From Bacillota bacterium (GTDB lineage Bacteria; Bacillota; Clostridia; Christensenellales; SZUA-584): a stretch of 64,000 bases of DNA. Numbering within the stretch: the first letter of the stretch is position 1; each line of letters begins with the position of its first letter. Shown here one piece after another: positions 51,920-59,550 of the stretch. The notes below the pieces were generated by a model. The model searched no databases and was not told where the DNA came from. It saw nothing but the letters and a program-made list of their open reading frames with translations. Location: positions 248,001 to 312,000 of the forward strand of contig JAEYPO010000009.1 of NCBI GenBank assembly GCA_023410595.1, given 5' to 3'. The position numbers were made by a program, and so were the translations under genes.

Positions 51920-52902
51920 TGCTTTATTCCCCCCTCGGTTTTTAGGGGCTCTGAATAAACATTATCCATTATCGTATCCAAAGACGGGTATGGACTGCTT
52001 TGCGCAAACCGCACAGCCTCGTCGATTATCCCCGCTGCTTTTGCTTTTGCCTCTTCCGTCTCCTCCGCAGAAAATCCGTTTTCCAGCATAAAGCGCTCCA
52101 TGCGCTTAATAGGGTCTTTCCTGCGCCACGCGTCGATTTCGCTTTTGCTCCTGTATACGTTTTTGTCGCTCTTGGAATGGCCCGCTATCCTGTATGTATT
52201 GCATACCAAAAGCATCGGGCCGTTTTGCCTGACATACGCTCTCGCCTCAAGCGCCGCCTCGTATACGGCAAGCGCGTCGTTGCCATCCACGCTTTGCCCA
52301 AGAATACCGTAGCTTTGCGCGCGCACCGCTATATCGCTTATGTTCATCGACTTTTTAACGGACATCGACATGCCGTACAGGTTGTTCTCGCAGACGAACA
52401 GCAGCGGCAGCTTCCATACGGAAGCAAGGTTCGCCGCCTCGTGGAAGCTCCCCTCGTTGGAAGCGCCGTCCCCGAAAAAGCACACCGTTATATTTCCTAT
52501 TCCCTTTTTCTTGGCCGCGAGCGCCACGCCCGCCGCTATCGGGCAGCCTCCGCCCACTATGCCGTTCTCTCCGAAGTTTCCGTTCTTTATATCCGCCATG
52601 TGCATCGAACCGCCCCTGCCGCGGCTGCACCCCGTCTCGCGGCCTAAAAGCTCGGCCATCATGGCATCAATATCCATTCCTTTCGATATGCAGTGCCCGT
52701 GGCCGCGGTGAGTCGACGTAATATAGTCCTGCGGCTCCAGCGCGGCGCATACGCCCGCCGCAACCGCTTCTTCGCCTGTGTAAAGATGCGTCGTTCCGTG
52801 TATCTGCCCTTTTGCGAACAGCTCCGCGGCCTTTTCCTCAAACATGCGCGAAAGAAGCATTTTATTGTAAATACCGAGTACAGTACACTTGTCCAGCTTC
52901 AA
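51916..52902 (-). CDS. 2-oxoacid/acetoin dehydrogenase E1 alpha subunit
   Basis: A 328-residue E1 alpha subunit. The TPP-Mg motif is FFGDGASNEGSFHEAANLAS followed by LPLLFVCENN; YRIAGHSKSDKNVYR is the phosphorylation-loop region. Similar proteins are annotated as acetoin or pyruvate dehydrogenase. The start is TTG 52902, six bases after AAGGAGG; the promoter at 52931-52959 rules out longer versions. It is co-translated with the beta subunit. Confidence 0.9.
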   Translation of the reverse strand: MKLDKCTVLGIYNKMLLSRMFEEKAAELFAKGQIHGTTHLYTGEEAVAAGVCAALEPQDYITSTHRGHGHCISKGMDIDAMMAELLGRETGCSRGRGGSMHMADIKNGNFGENGIVGGGCPIAAGVALAAKKKGIGNITVCFFGDGASNEGSFHEAANLASVWKLPLLFVCENNLYGMSMSVKKSMNISDIAVRAQSYGILGQSVDGNDALAVYEAALEARAYVRQNGPMLLVCNTYRIAGHSKSDKNVYRSKSEIDAWRRKDPIKRMERFMLENGFSAEETEEAKAKAAGIIDEAVRFAQSSPYPSLDTIMDNVYSEPLKTEGGIKQ

Positions 52903-52930
52903 CACCGGCCTCCTTAAAAAGACTACCGTT

Positions 52931-52959
52931 ATTTTATGTTCATTGCCGCCATATGTCAA
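52931..52959 (-). promoter_or_regulatory. Promoter of the E1 alpha/beta pair
   Basis: On the reverse strand, TTGACA (52959-52954), a 17-base spacer and TAAAAT (52936-52931). A transcript would begin near 52924, some 20 bases before the TTG start. Confidence 0.75.
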
Positions 52960-52973
52960 CTATATAATTAACG

Positions 52974-53005
52974 ATATTCAATAAATGTTTGTTAATATTC
53001 AATAA
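52974..53005 (-). promoter_or_regulatory. Direct repeats upstream of the E1 promoter
   Basis: ATATTCAATAA occurs at 52974-52984 and again at 52995-53005, 21 bases apart (two helical turns), about 55 and 76 bases upstream of the expected start. The spacing suits an activator binding on one face of the DNA. The rest of the gap to 53267 shows no convincing gene. Confidence 0.45.
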
Positions 53006-53267
53006 TTGATGCGCTGGCGCACGACTTCCCTGAAGATTGGCAGCTTCACGCAGGAAAGAATTATACCCGCAGCCATAACGAACGCCACAACGATAATAAC
53101 AATGGCTATTAACGACAGTTCTAATTTCTTTTTCATACCCGTAACCGCAACAGTTTTTATGATACTTATTAATACGGTCGGTTTGTTAGAACTTTTTTGT
53201 AATAAACGACAATCCGGCGCTCATATATGATAACTATATATTTAATTAACTATGTAATTTCAGGAGA

Positions 53268-53723
53268 ATGTATTCGCTTATGGATTCACCCGGCAAAAGC
53301 AACTTAACGGTCGTAATACTCGCGCTCATAGGCATGGTATGCTGGGGCATAACGCCGCTGTTCGTAAAGCTGGGCCTTAAGGATATAGACCCGCACATAG
53401 GCCTTGCCATACGCACAGCGTCTACGACAATAATACTCACGGGCTGGATGATAGCGGACGGCAGCTTCTCGCGCCTTACCATGGTGCCCGCTTCCGCGCT
53501 CATATTTCTCATCATAGAGGCGTTCATAGCTACGTTCGTAGGGGATCTTGCTTACTTCGCGGCCATAAAGAACGGCTCCGTGTCGCTTGTCGCGATAATA
53601 CTCTCCTGTTCGCCGCTCGTTACAATGCTTTTATCCATGCTCTTTCTGCACGAAGCCGTTACCGGCACCAAAATAGCGGGTTCGCTGCTGATAATAGGCG
53701 GCATCGTGCTCACGCTGCAGTAG
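53268..53723 (+). CDS. Single-domain EamA-type transporter
   Basis: A 151-residue membrane protein with five predicted helices and one EamA domain, half the size of the usual two-domain drug/metabolite transporters; such proteins pair up to form a carrier. MVCWGITPLFVKLGL opens the domain and FLHEAVTGTKIAGSLLIIGGI closes it. CAGGAG lies just before ATG 53268; ATG 53280 is also possible. No partner gene is adjacent. Confidence 0.8.
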   Translation: MYSLMDSPGKSNLTVVILALIGMVCWGITPLFVKLGLKDIDPHIGLAIRTASTTIILTGWMIADGSFSRLTMVPASALIFLIIEAFIATFVGDLAYFAAIKNGSVSLVAIILSCSPLVTMLLSMLFLHEAVTGTKIAGSLLIIGGIVLTLQ

Positions 53724-53734
53724 CCGATAACCTG

Positions 53735-55189
53735 TCAGTCAGTACCCAGTACGCGTATATACTCGGTGCTTGGGTCGGTCGCCCCCTGCAGCTCGCAGCG
53801 CTCTTCTTTCAGTACGCTTATATATTCCACTATATCTTTCGTGATGCGCTCCCCTATGCAAAGCACGGGTATGCCGGGCGGATACGCCATTATCATCTCT
53901 CCGGCTATCTCTCCCACAGAGCTTGCGAGCGGTATAACCCTCTTGGGGCTGTAAAACGCGTCGCGCGGCAGAACTATCATCTTGGGAGTGTCGGGCAGCT
54001 CGGTTATCTTCCTGCGCTCCTTTATGCTTGAGCTTAAGGATATGTCCTTAAGAGCGTTTACGAACGCTTCTACGTCCTCCCTCCTGTCGCCTATCGATAT
54101 GATGGAAAGTATGTTGTAAAGGTCCGCAAGCTCTACCTGTATGTTGTACTTCTCGCGTAGCAACAGCTCTACCGAGCGCCCGGAGCGCCCCAGCGACGTC
54201 ACGTGCACGCCGAGCTTTGTTTCGTCAAAGTCAAAGCAACCCGGGCTGCCTGCAAGTTCTGGGCCGAACGCTATGAGGCCGTCCGTGCCGTTTATCTCGC
54301 CGCGCGCCCGGCGCGCCAGTTCCAGCGCCTTTCCAAGCAACTGTTCGCCACTGAGCGCAAGCTGCTTTCTCGCGACGTCCAGCGAGCACATCAGAGGATA
54401 TGACGCGCTCGACGTGTACATAAGCCCCAGTGCGTGCAGCACCCTGTCTTCGTCTATGATATCGCTGTTTGCAAGCAGCGCGGAAGACTGCGTCATCGAT
54501 CCGCCCGTCTTATGCACGCTTATAGCGGAGAGATCGGCGCCCGCCCATATGGCCGGCACGGCGAAATCGGGGTGAAAATAGAAGTGCGTGCCGTGCGCCT
54601 CGTCCGCTATTACCGCCATTGCGTACTCGTGCGCTATGTCTATGATATGCCTTATATTAGAGCAGGGGCCGTAATATGTGGGATTAATAACGAGTATCGC
54701 CTTTGCCCTCGGGTGCTCTTTTATCGCCTGCTCCGCACTCTCCTCCGTTACCCCCATTGCTATGCCCAGCTTGTGGTTTATTACCGGCTGCATGTACACA
54801 GGTATAGCGCCCGAGAGTATTATGCCGTTTATAACGGACTTGTGCATATTGCGCGGCACTATTATCTCGCTGCCCGGCTCGCATGCGCTCAAGATCATAG
54901 CCTGCACGCCCGACGTCGTGCCGTTTACGAGGAAGTATGCCTGCCGTGCCCCGAAAGCCTCGGCAAACAGCTGCTGCGACTCCTTTATGACGCCCACTGG
55001 ATGGTTTACAAAGTCAAGGTCGTCCATGCCGTTAGCGTCCATCTGCATTACGCGCCGCCCGATGTATTCGGCATATTCAGGCAGACCTCTTCCCTGCTTG
55101 TGCCCCGGTACGTGGAACTGCACGACACCGTCGTCCACATACTTTTTGACCGCGTCAAATAAAGGAGTAGCGTTCTGATTCAAGCACAA
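53735..55189 (-). CDS. Orn/Lys/Arg decarboxylase-family protein
   Basis: A 484-residue fold-type-I PLP decarboxylase of the Firmicutes SpeA/Cad type. VQFHVPGHKQGRG opens the protein, DEAHGTHFYFHP and the PLP lysine in SVHKTGGSMTQ mark the active site, and PPGIPVLCIGE lies in the C-terminal domain. It likely makes agmatine or cadaverine for polyamine supply; the exact amino acid is not decided. The start is a TTG at 55189 behind AAGGGAG. Confidence 0.9.
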   Translation of the reverse strand: MCLNQNATPLFDAVKKYVDDGVVQFHVPGHKQGRGLPEYAEYIGRRVMQMDANGMDDLDFVNHPVGVIKESQQLFAEAFGARQAYFLVNGTTSGVQAMILSACEPGSEIIVPRNMHKSVINGIILSGAIPVYMQPVINHKLGIAMGVTEESAEQAIKEHPRAKAILVINPTYYGPCSNIRHIIDIAHEYAMAVIADEAHGTHFYFHPDFAVPAIWAGADLSAISVHKTGGSMTQSSALLANSDIIDEDRVLHALGLMYTSSASYPLMCSLDVARKQLALSGEQLLGKALELARRARGEINGTDGLIAFGPELAGSPGCFDFDETKLGVHVTSLGRSGRSVELLLREKYNIQVELADLYNILSIISIGDRREDVEAFVNALKDISLSSSIKERRKITELPDTPKMIVLPRDAFYSPKRVIPLASSVGEIAGEMIMAYPPGIPVLCIGERITKDIVEYISVLKEERCELQGATDPSTEYIRVLGTD

Positions 55190-55253
55190 TAAACAAACAC
55201 TCCCTTTCGGAAAATACTAGTTTACAATATTCAGTTGGCCGTAATGTGGTGTC

Positions 55254-56414
55254 TTAAGAAGGGTAATCCATTTTGATAAGTATGAATTTGATATCGCTGT
55301 CGTTCCAGCCAAGATCCCACGGCACGTGGTAACGATCCGTTGTGTGCGTGTTGACAAGCGGGTAGCCTTTAGAGTCCGCCCCTGTTACAATCGAGTTGTG
55401 TACCACCTTGCCTTTCTCCTGATATGCTATGACGTCGCCGGGTATGAGCTTATACGCTTCCTTATACACCTGGCTGTACGTGCCCTTTATCAGCTGATAG
55501 CCTCTGCCGCTCCAAACTAGGTAGCCTGCCAGCCCCGAAGCGTTGCACCACGCTCTCGACCCGGAGTTTCCCGAATACGTCCATCCGCCGCCCGTTTTAA
55601 AGCCTCCTTCATGAAGCACCTGCGAAACGTAGTTTGAGCAGTCGCCGCCTCTGCCGCTGTAGTTGGGATAATCAGGGTTATATCCGTATCCGTTTGTCCC
55701 ATCGGATGCCGCTCCCGCCCAGCGGTCGGCGTACTCTGCCGCCTTTACTCTCCGATCGGAAATCGCGCTGAAATCCGCAGGAGCCTGCGACAGTACAAAC
55801 TGCTTTACCTCGTCGCCCTCAAACGCTTTATGGTTGAGCGAATCCTGAAACGGATCGAGGTACCACTCGCGCGTTATTATCCACGAGCCTTCAGTCGCGC
55901 CCGGTATCAGGTCCAATGAATGATAAGTGCCTACGCGGAACATGTTCTCTGTTTCGGGCGTATCCTCATACGCATATACGTACTCTGTGGATACTACCGC
56001 GTAAAACGCGTAGCCTCTCCCCACTTTTTTTACGCGTTTAATTTCGATGCTGCTGGTTGCGCTTTTAAACTGCGCGCCCTGGCGCTCTCCCCAATCTTTT
56101 AAATACTCCGCGCGCTTAACCTCGAGCTCGTACGCCCAGCGGCTGTTTCTCTCGCCCAAAGCGTACATCTCTTTCAACTCTTCCGTCGTACCTTTAAGCA
56201 GTATGCTGTCCCGCTTCTCAAATATACTTTTCAGTATGCCGTCCCAGTCATATTGCAGCGTTGGCTCGGGCGACTTGCTTGCCGCGGGCAATAAAGCCGC
56301 GGCAGGCACATCGCCGTACCGTAGCAAAAGCGATACGAACACGAGCGCGGCAAGTATTATTATATAGCTGCCTATCCTTAAAAAATACCGCTTATCCACC
56401 TTAAAACCGGACAT
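55254..56414 (-). CDS. Amidase-domain (Amidase_6) exported protein
   Basis: A 386-residue protein with an N-terminal membrane segment (about 12-30), a middle region of unknown fold, and a C-terminal putative amidase domain (about 215-386). The catalytic cysteine is in GGDCSNYVSQVL and the histidine in GKVVHNSIVTG; YNPDYPNYSGRG leads into it. The domain is related to cysteine amidases that act on cell-wall peptides. ATG follows AGGGGCGGG. Confidence 0.85.
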   Translation of the reverse strand: MSGFKVDKRYFLRIGSYIIILAALVFVSLLLRYGDVPAAALLPAASKSPEPTLQYDWDGILKSIFEKRDSILLKGTTEELKEMYALGERNSRWAYELEVKRAEYLKDWGERQGAQFKSATSSIEIKRVKKVGRGYAFYAVVSTEYVYAYEDTPETENMFRVGTYHSLDLIPGATEGSWIITREWYLDPFQDSLNHKAFEGDEVKQFVLSQAPADFSAISDRRVKAAEYADRWAGAASDGTNGYGYNPDYPNYSGRGGDCSNYVSQVLHEGGFKTGGGWTYSGNSGSRAWCNASGLAGYLVWSGRGYQLIKGTYSQVYKEAYKLIPGDVIAYQEKGKVVHNSIVTGADSKGYPLVNTHTTDRYHVPWDLGWNDSDIKFILIKMDYPS

Positions 56415-56553
56415 ATCCCGCCCCTTAAAGCTTAATCATATAAATCTTATGCGACGGGGCTTTCCGGTAGAATAAAGACAGCACACCCGCCTTTTACCAA
56501 AATACTGCGCTGTGCATATAATAATGCGAAGTATTATTTCGGGAGGCACAGCT

Positions 56554-57396
56554 ATGCCGCAGTTACCGGTACTTAGGAGATATTACGAGGGCCCGTCCGT
56601 CAGGCTGCTACAGACGAACCTATACGGGCTAAATCAAAATTACAACGGACTTATGATAACAGGAGTGTTTGATTCGCTTACCGAGGAAGTTGTCAGAAAT
56701 TTTCAGGCGGAGCACAGGCTCGTACCCGACGGTATAGTGGGCCCCGCCACGTGGGGCGTGCTGCTCGAAGAGGTGAGACGCGTACAGAACAGGCTGAATT
56801 CAGCGGGCTTCAATGCGGGCCCCGCCGACGGCATATTCGGCCCCAGAACAACAGACGCCACTGAGAGGTTTCAGAGCGCAAACGGCCTTACAGTGACGGG
56901 CACCGTAACGCCCCGTACGCGTCAGCAGCTTTTCAATCCGGACCGCACCGACGATTACGACACACGCCCTACATCCACGAGCCTTGATTCGCTTAACCCG
57001 TACGTAGCGACGCTTGCGCGGCGCTTCCTTGACCTTGCAAAGGCAAACGGCATAGACGTGCAGATAATCTCCGCGTTCCGCAGCTGGGACGAACAGGACA
57101 GACTGTACGCGCAGGGGCGCACGGCGCCGGGTTCAATAGTTACCGACGCGATGGGAGGCGATTCGTACCACAACTGGGGTCTCGCATTCGACGTTGCGCC
57201 GGTTGTAAACGGCGTCGTCGACTGGACCGCTATAGATCTTTTTAACAGATTGGGCGAACTCGGACAGCAGGTAGGGCTTGAATGGGGCGGCAACTGGACG
57301 ACGTACCAGGTAGCGCTTATCGACCGGCCGCACTTTCAGTATACGTTCGACCTCTCTACGCAGCAGCTGCTGGAAGGCGCGCGCCCTCCGGGATAA
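56554..57396 (+). CDS. Peptidoglycan-binding M15 peptidase
   Basis: A 280-residue protein with two PG_binding_1 repeats (about 10-70 and 75-130: VRNFQAEHRLVPDGIVGPATW and RFQSANGLTVTGTVTPRTR) and an M15-type D,L/L-Ala-D-Glu endopeptidase domain (about 150-275). Zinc ligands lie in SYHNWGLAFDV and RPHFQY. ATG 56554 follows GGGAGG by eight bases; no signal peptide is evident, so export or release route is unclear (a spore or lysis role is possible). Confidence 0.88.
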   Translation: MPQLPVLRRYYEGPSVRLLQTNLYGLNQNYNGLMITGVFDSLTEEVVRNFQAEHRLVPDGIVGPATWGVLLEEVRRVQNRLNSAGFNAGPADGIFGPRTTDATERFQSANGLTVTGTVTPRTRQQLFNPDRTDDYDTRPTSTSLDSLNPYVATLARRFLDLAKANGIDVQIISAFRSWDEQDRLYAQGRTAPGSIVTDAMGGDSYHNWGLAFDVAPVVNGVVDWTAIDLFNRLGELGQQVGLEWGGNWTTYQVALIDRPHFQYTFDLSTQQLLEGARPPG

Positions 57397-57398
57397 TT

Positions 57399-57429
57399 AC
57401 CCCAAAAAGTCTCACAGCTTTTCTGGGGT
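57399..57429. repeat. Palindromic element between convergent genes
   Basis: ACCCCAAAAAGTCTCACAGC and TTTTCTGGGGT fold as a hairpin and match the array unit on the reverse strand, with two changes in the loop. Placed between the M15 gene and the glycosylase gene, it is likely also used as a transcription terminator. Confidence 0.7.
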
Positions 57430-57430
57430 A

Positions 57431-58327
57431 TTATTCCTCATGAAGCAGGCAGCTGTTGTTGCGCGCATAATGGAACAGGTATTGCTGCGCGAGCCCCGCG
57501 TTCATGCCGAATTTGCTGTCTATAAACGCTCTCATCTGTTTGTCGTTCCCTTTAAATCCGTAAACGCACCTAAGCACGCGCTTCATCCATACGTCCGCGG
57601 GGAACGCCTGCGTAAACCCTAATGAATACAGCGCCACGCAGTCCGCAACTTTGGGCCCCACACCGGGAATCTTCTGAAGCTGTTCGCGCGCATGCTCGTA
57701 CGGCAGCATGGCAAGACCATCAAGATCGAAGCTTTCCGCTACCATATTTGCGGCGCCCGCTATATAAGAAGCTCTGTAGCCCGCGCCGCACTCCTCAAAG
57801 TCTTTGGGGCAGCAGCGCGTCAAAGCCTGCGGCGTTGGGAAGTCGTACCCGCCATTACCACCCCAAAAAGCCTCACGACTTTTTGGGGACCCCGAATTAA
57901 TCGGCTCGCCGTAAGACTGACAAAGCCGCTCTATTATGCCGGATATGCGCTTTACATTGTTGTTTTGAGATATTATGAACGATATCAATGTCTCAAAAGG
58001 CGGCTGCCGCAGAACGCGTATGCCGCCCGCGTATTCCATGCCTTCCCTAAGGAACGGATCGCCCGCGTAGCTTCGCTTTATCGCCCCGTAGTCGCGCTCT
58101 AGGTCGAAGTAACGTATGAAGTCCCTGCCCGCGCGCTCATCGACGCCGACAAGCGTTACGTCGCGTCCTTGCTGCACGGCGTATACGGCCCTCCCCAGCG
58201 CGACTCCCTTAAAGCCGCCGCCTTCGCTCTTCCACCTGAACGCCTGCCCGCAAGTAAGGCACTGCTCGAGAGAGAAGTGATCTATTCCGCGTATTATCAT
58301 GCTGTCGTCTCTGTATTCTATATTCAT
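57431..58327 (-). CDS. 8-oxoguanine DNA glycosylase/lyase (Ogg type)
   Basis: A 298-residue Ogg1-like base-excision enzyme that removes oxidised guanine. FSLEQCLTCGQAFRW is the N-terminal signature. The helix-hairpin-helix is IPGVGPKVADC with the Schiff-base lysine K226, and the catalytic aspartate is D244 in FPADVWM. Between GEPI (about 140-143) and YDFPTP (about 161) lies a 16-residue extra stretch, NSGSPKSREAFWGGNG, coded by a palindromic repeat element (57860-57894). The start codon is uncertain because no clear ribosome site is seen. Confidence 0.9.
   Translation of the reverse strand: MNIEYRDDSMIIRGIDHFSLEQCLTCGQAFRWKSEGGGFKGVALGRAVYAVQQGRDVTLVGVDERAGRDFIRYFDLERDYGAIKRSYAGDPFLREGMEYAGGIRVLRQPPFETLISFIISQNNNVKRISGIIERLCQSYGEPINSGSPKSREAFWGGNGGYDFPTPQALTRCCPKDFEECGAGYRASYIAGAANMVAESFDLDGLAMLPYEHAREQLQKIPGVGPKVADCVALYSLGFTQAFPADVWMKRVLRCVYGFKGNDKQMRAFIDSKFGMNAGLAQQYLFHYARNNSCLLHEE
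57860..57894. repeat. Palindromic element inside the glycosylase gene
   Basis: ACCCCAAAAAGCCTCACGAC and TTTTTGGGGACCCCG: a perfect CCCCAAAAAG/CTTTTTGGGG stem with loop CCTCACGA, the reverse complement of the loop TCGTGAGG in the tandem array, plus GGGGACCCC. It keeps the reading frame open and codes SGSPKSREAFWGG in the glycosylase. Confidence 0.88.
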
Positions 58328-58628
58328 ATATTAATATTACTGAAAAAACAGATCAAACGCAATCTGTTTATCCTTTCATCGGCCACAGTTAATGCCTGAT
58401 TGATGAGGCATTAAAAACGATAAGGCTGCGTGTCGTGACAACATAAAATTTATTATTTTCGCCTTATAGGGGAAGGCTTATCCCGTGACAGTCTGGATGG
58501 TTATTTAAAAGAAGTCATAAGAGAAGAAGGTTTAAAGGCTTCTCCTCGGAGGGGAAAGCTTATTTTTTGCTAAAGCCAATAAAAAAACAAGCCCCGCATT
58601 ACACAAGGCTTGCTGTGATTCATATCGT
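58328..58628. other. 300-base intergenic region
   Basis: It contains a perfect hairpin AATGCCT-AGGCATT at 58391-58412, a start-less open stretch ending near 58574 whose translation looks gene-like (GLSRDSLDGYLKEVIREEG), and the rpmA terminator. No complete gene is seen. Confidence 0.5.
58579..58613 (-). terminator. Terminator of rplU-rpmA
   Basis: On the reverse strand GCAAGCC and GGCTTGT enclose a loop, followed by TTTTTTATT. It lies 16 bases after the rpmA stop. Confidence 0.85.
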
Positions 58629-58883
58629 TTAGTTCGGATAAACGCTGACCTGCTTTTTATCGCGGCCCTTGCGCTCGAATTTCACGTTGCCGTCGGATGT
58701 CGCGAACAGCGTATCGTCGCTGCCGATACCTACGTTGTTGCCGGGGTAGATCTTCGTCCCCCTCTGGCGCACGAGTATATTTCCGGCGAGTACAAACTGG
58801 CCGTCTCCGCGCTTAACGCCGAGCCGCTTGCTCTCGCTGTCTCTCCCGTTTCTGGAGCTTCCGACTCCCTTTTTATGTGCCAT
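58629..58883 (-). CDS. rpmA: Ribosomal protein L27
   Basis: An 84-residue L27 that reaches the peptidyl-transferase centre of the ribosome. It starts directly as MAHKKGVGSSRNGRDSESKR. Most Bacillota L27 carry a short N-terminal extension cut off by the Prp protease, and prp usually lies between rplU and rpmA. Both the extension and the prp gene are missing here; only 29 bases separate the two genes. Confidence 0.97.
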   Translation of the reverse strand: MAHKKGVGSSRNGRDSESKRLGVKRGDGQFVLAGNILVRQRGTKIYPGNNVGIGSDDTLFATSDGNVKFERKGRDKKQVSVYPN

Positions 58884-58912
58884 TATGAATGCACCTCGCT
58901 TTCACTTTGAGA

Positions 58913-59437
58913 CTACTTCGTCTCTGGTTCCGTAGCTTTTGCCGTCGTCTTCTTTGCCGCGGGTTTCTTCTCTGCCGTTGCGGGCTTCTTCTCCGCCGCG
59001 GGCTTTGAAGCTTTTTCGGCCGCCGCTTTTGTTGTCGTCGCGGGCTTTGCCGCTTTGGCTGCGGGCTTTGCTGCCGGTTTCTCTGCCGCCGCGATCTCCG
59101 CCGCCGTTTCTTCCGTCGCTTTTTCCTTCGCCGTTGTTATGCCCGTTATCTCAATCTTCGTGAACGGCTGCCTGTGTCCCTGCTTTTTGCGGTAATTTTC
59201 CTTCGACTTATATTTGAACACAACGACTTTTTTCTCTTTGCCTTGCGCTATTACCTTAGCCTTTACCTTAGCGCCTTTTACGGTGGGCGTCCCTATCATC
59301 ACGTTGTCGCCGTCGGATACCACAAGCGCGTCGAAACTAACGGATTTGCCTATTTCTGCTTCGAGCTTCTCGACGAATACTACGTCGCCCTTGCCTGCCT
59401 TATACTGCTTTCCGCCTGTCTCAAATACTGCGTACAT
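58913..59437 (-). CDS. rplU: Ribosomal protein L21 with Ala/Lys tail
   Basis: A 174-residue L21. The first 100 or so residues are a normal L21 (MYAVFETGGKQYKAGKGDV..., KKQGHRQPFTKI). The remaining 70 residues are low-complexity Ala/Lys/Pro/Thr/Glu repeats such as KPAAKPAAKAAKPA, like histone H1-type tails. The usual bacterial length is about 103. It is followed by rpmA and preceded by rng, a common clustering. Confidence 0.95.
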   Translation of the reverse strand: MYAVFETGGKQYKAGKGDVVFVEKLEAEIGKSVSFDALVVSDGDNVMIGTPTVKGAKVKAKVIAQGKEKKVVVFKYKSKENYRKKQGHRQPFTKIEITGITTAKEKATEETAAEIAAAEKPAAKPAAKAAKPATTTKAAAEKASKPAAEKKPATAEKKPAAKKTTAKATEPETK

Positions 59438-59550
59438 AGCTGCTACCTCCTCTTCCCAGTCTCGCCGTTACGGTAACGTTCAATCGAACATTTTTAAATA
59501 CCGTTTCCGAGCGGCTCAGTTTTAGATAATATCACATTGCGTGCTCTCTG

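Noticed and set aside
53006..53230. Reading frame of 74 codons between E1 alpha and the EamA gene
   Set aside because: It lacks a ribosome site, its composition is not gene-like, and it begins next to the E1 upstream control repeats.
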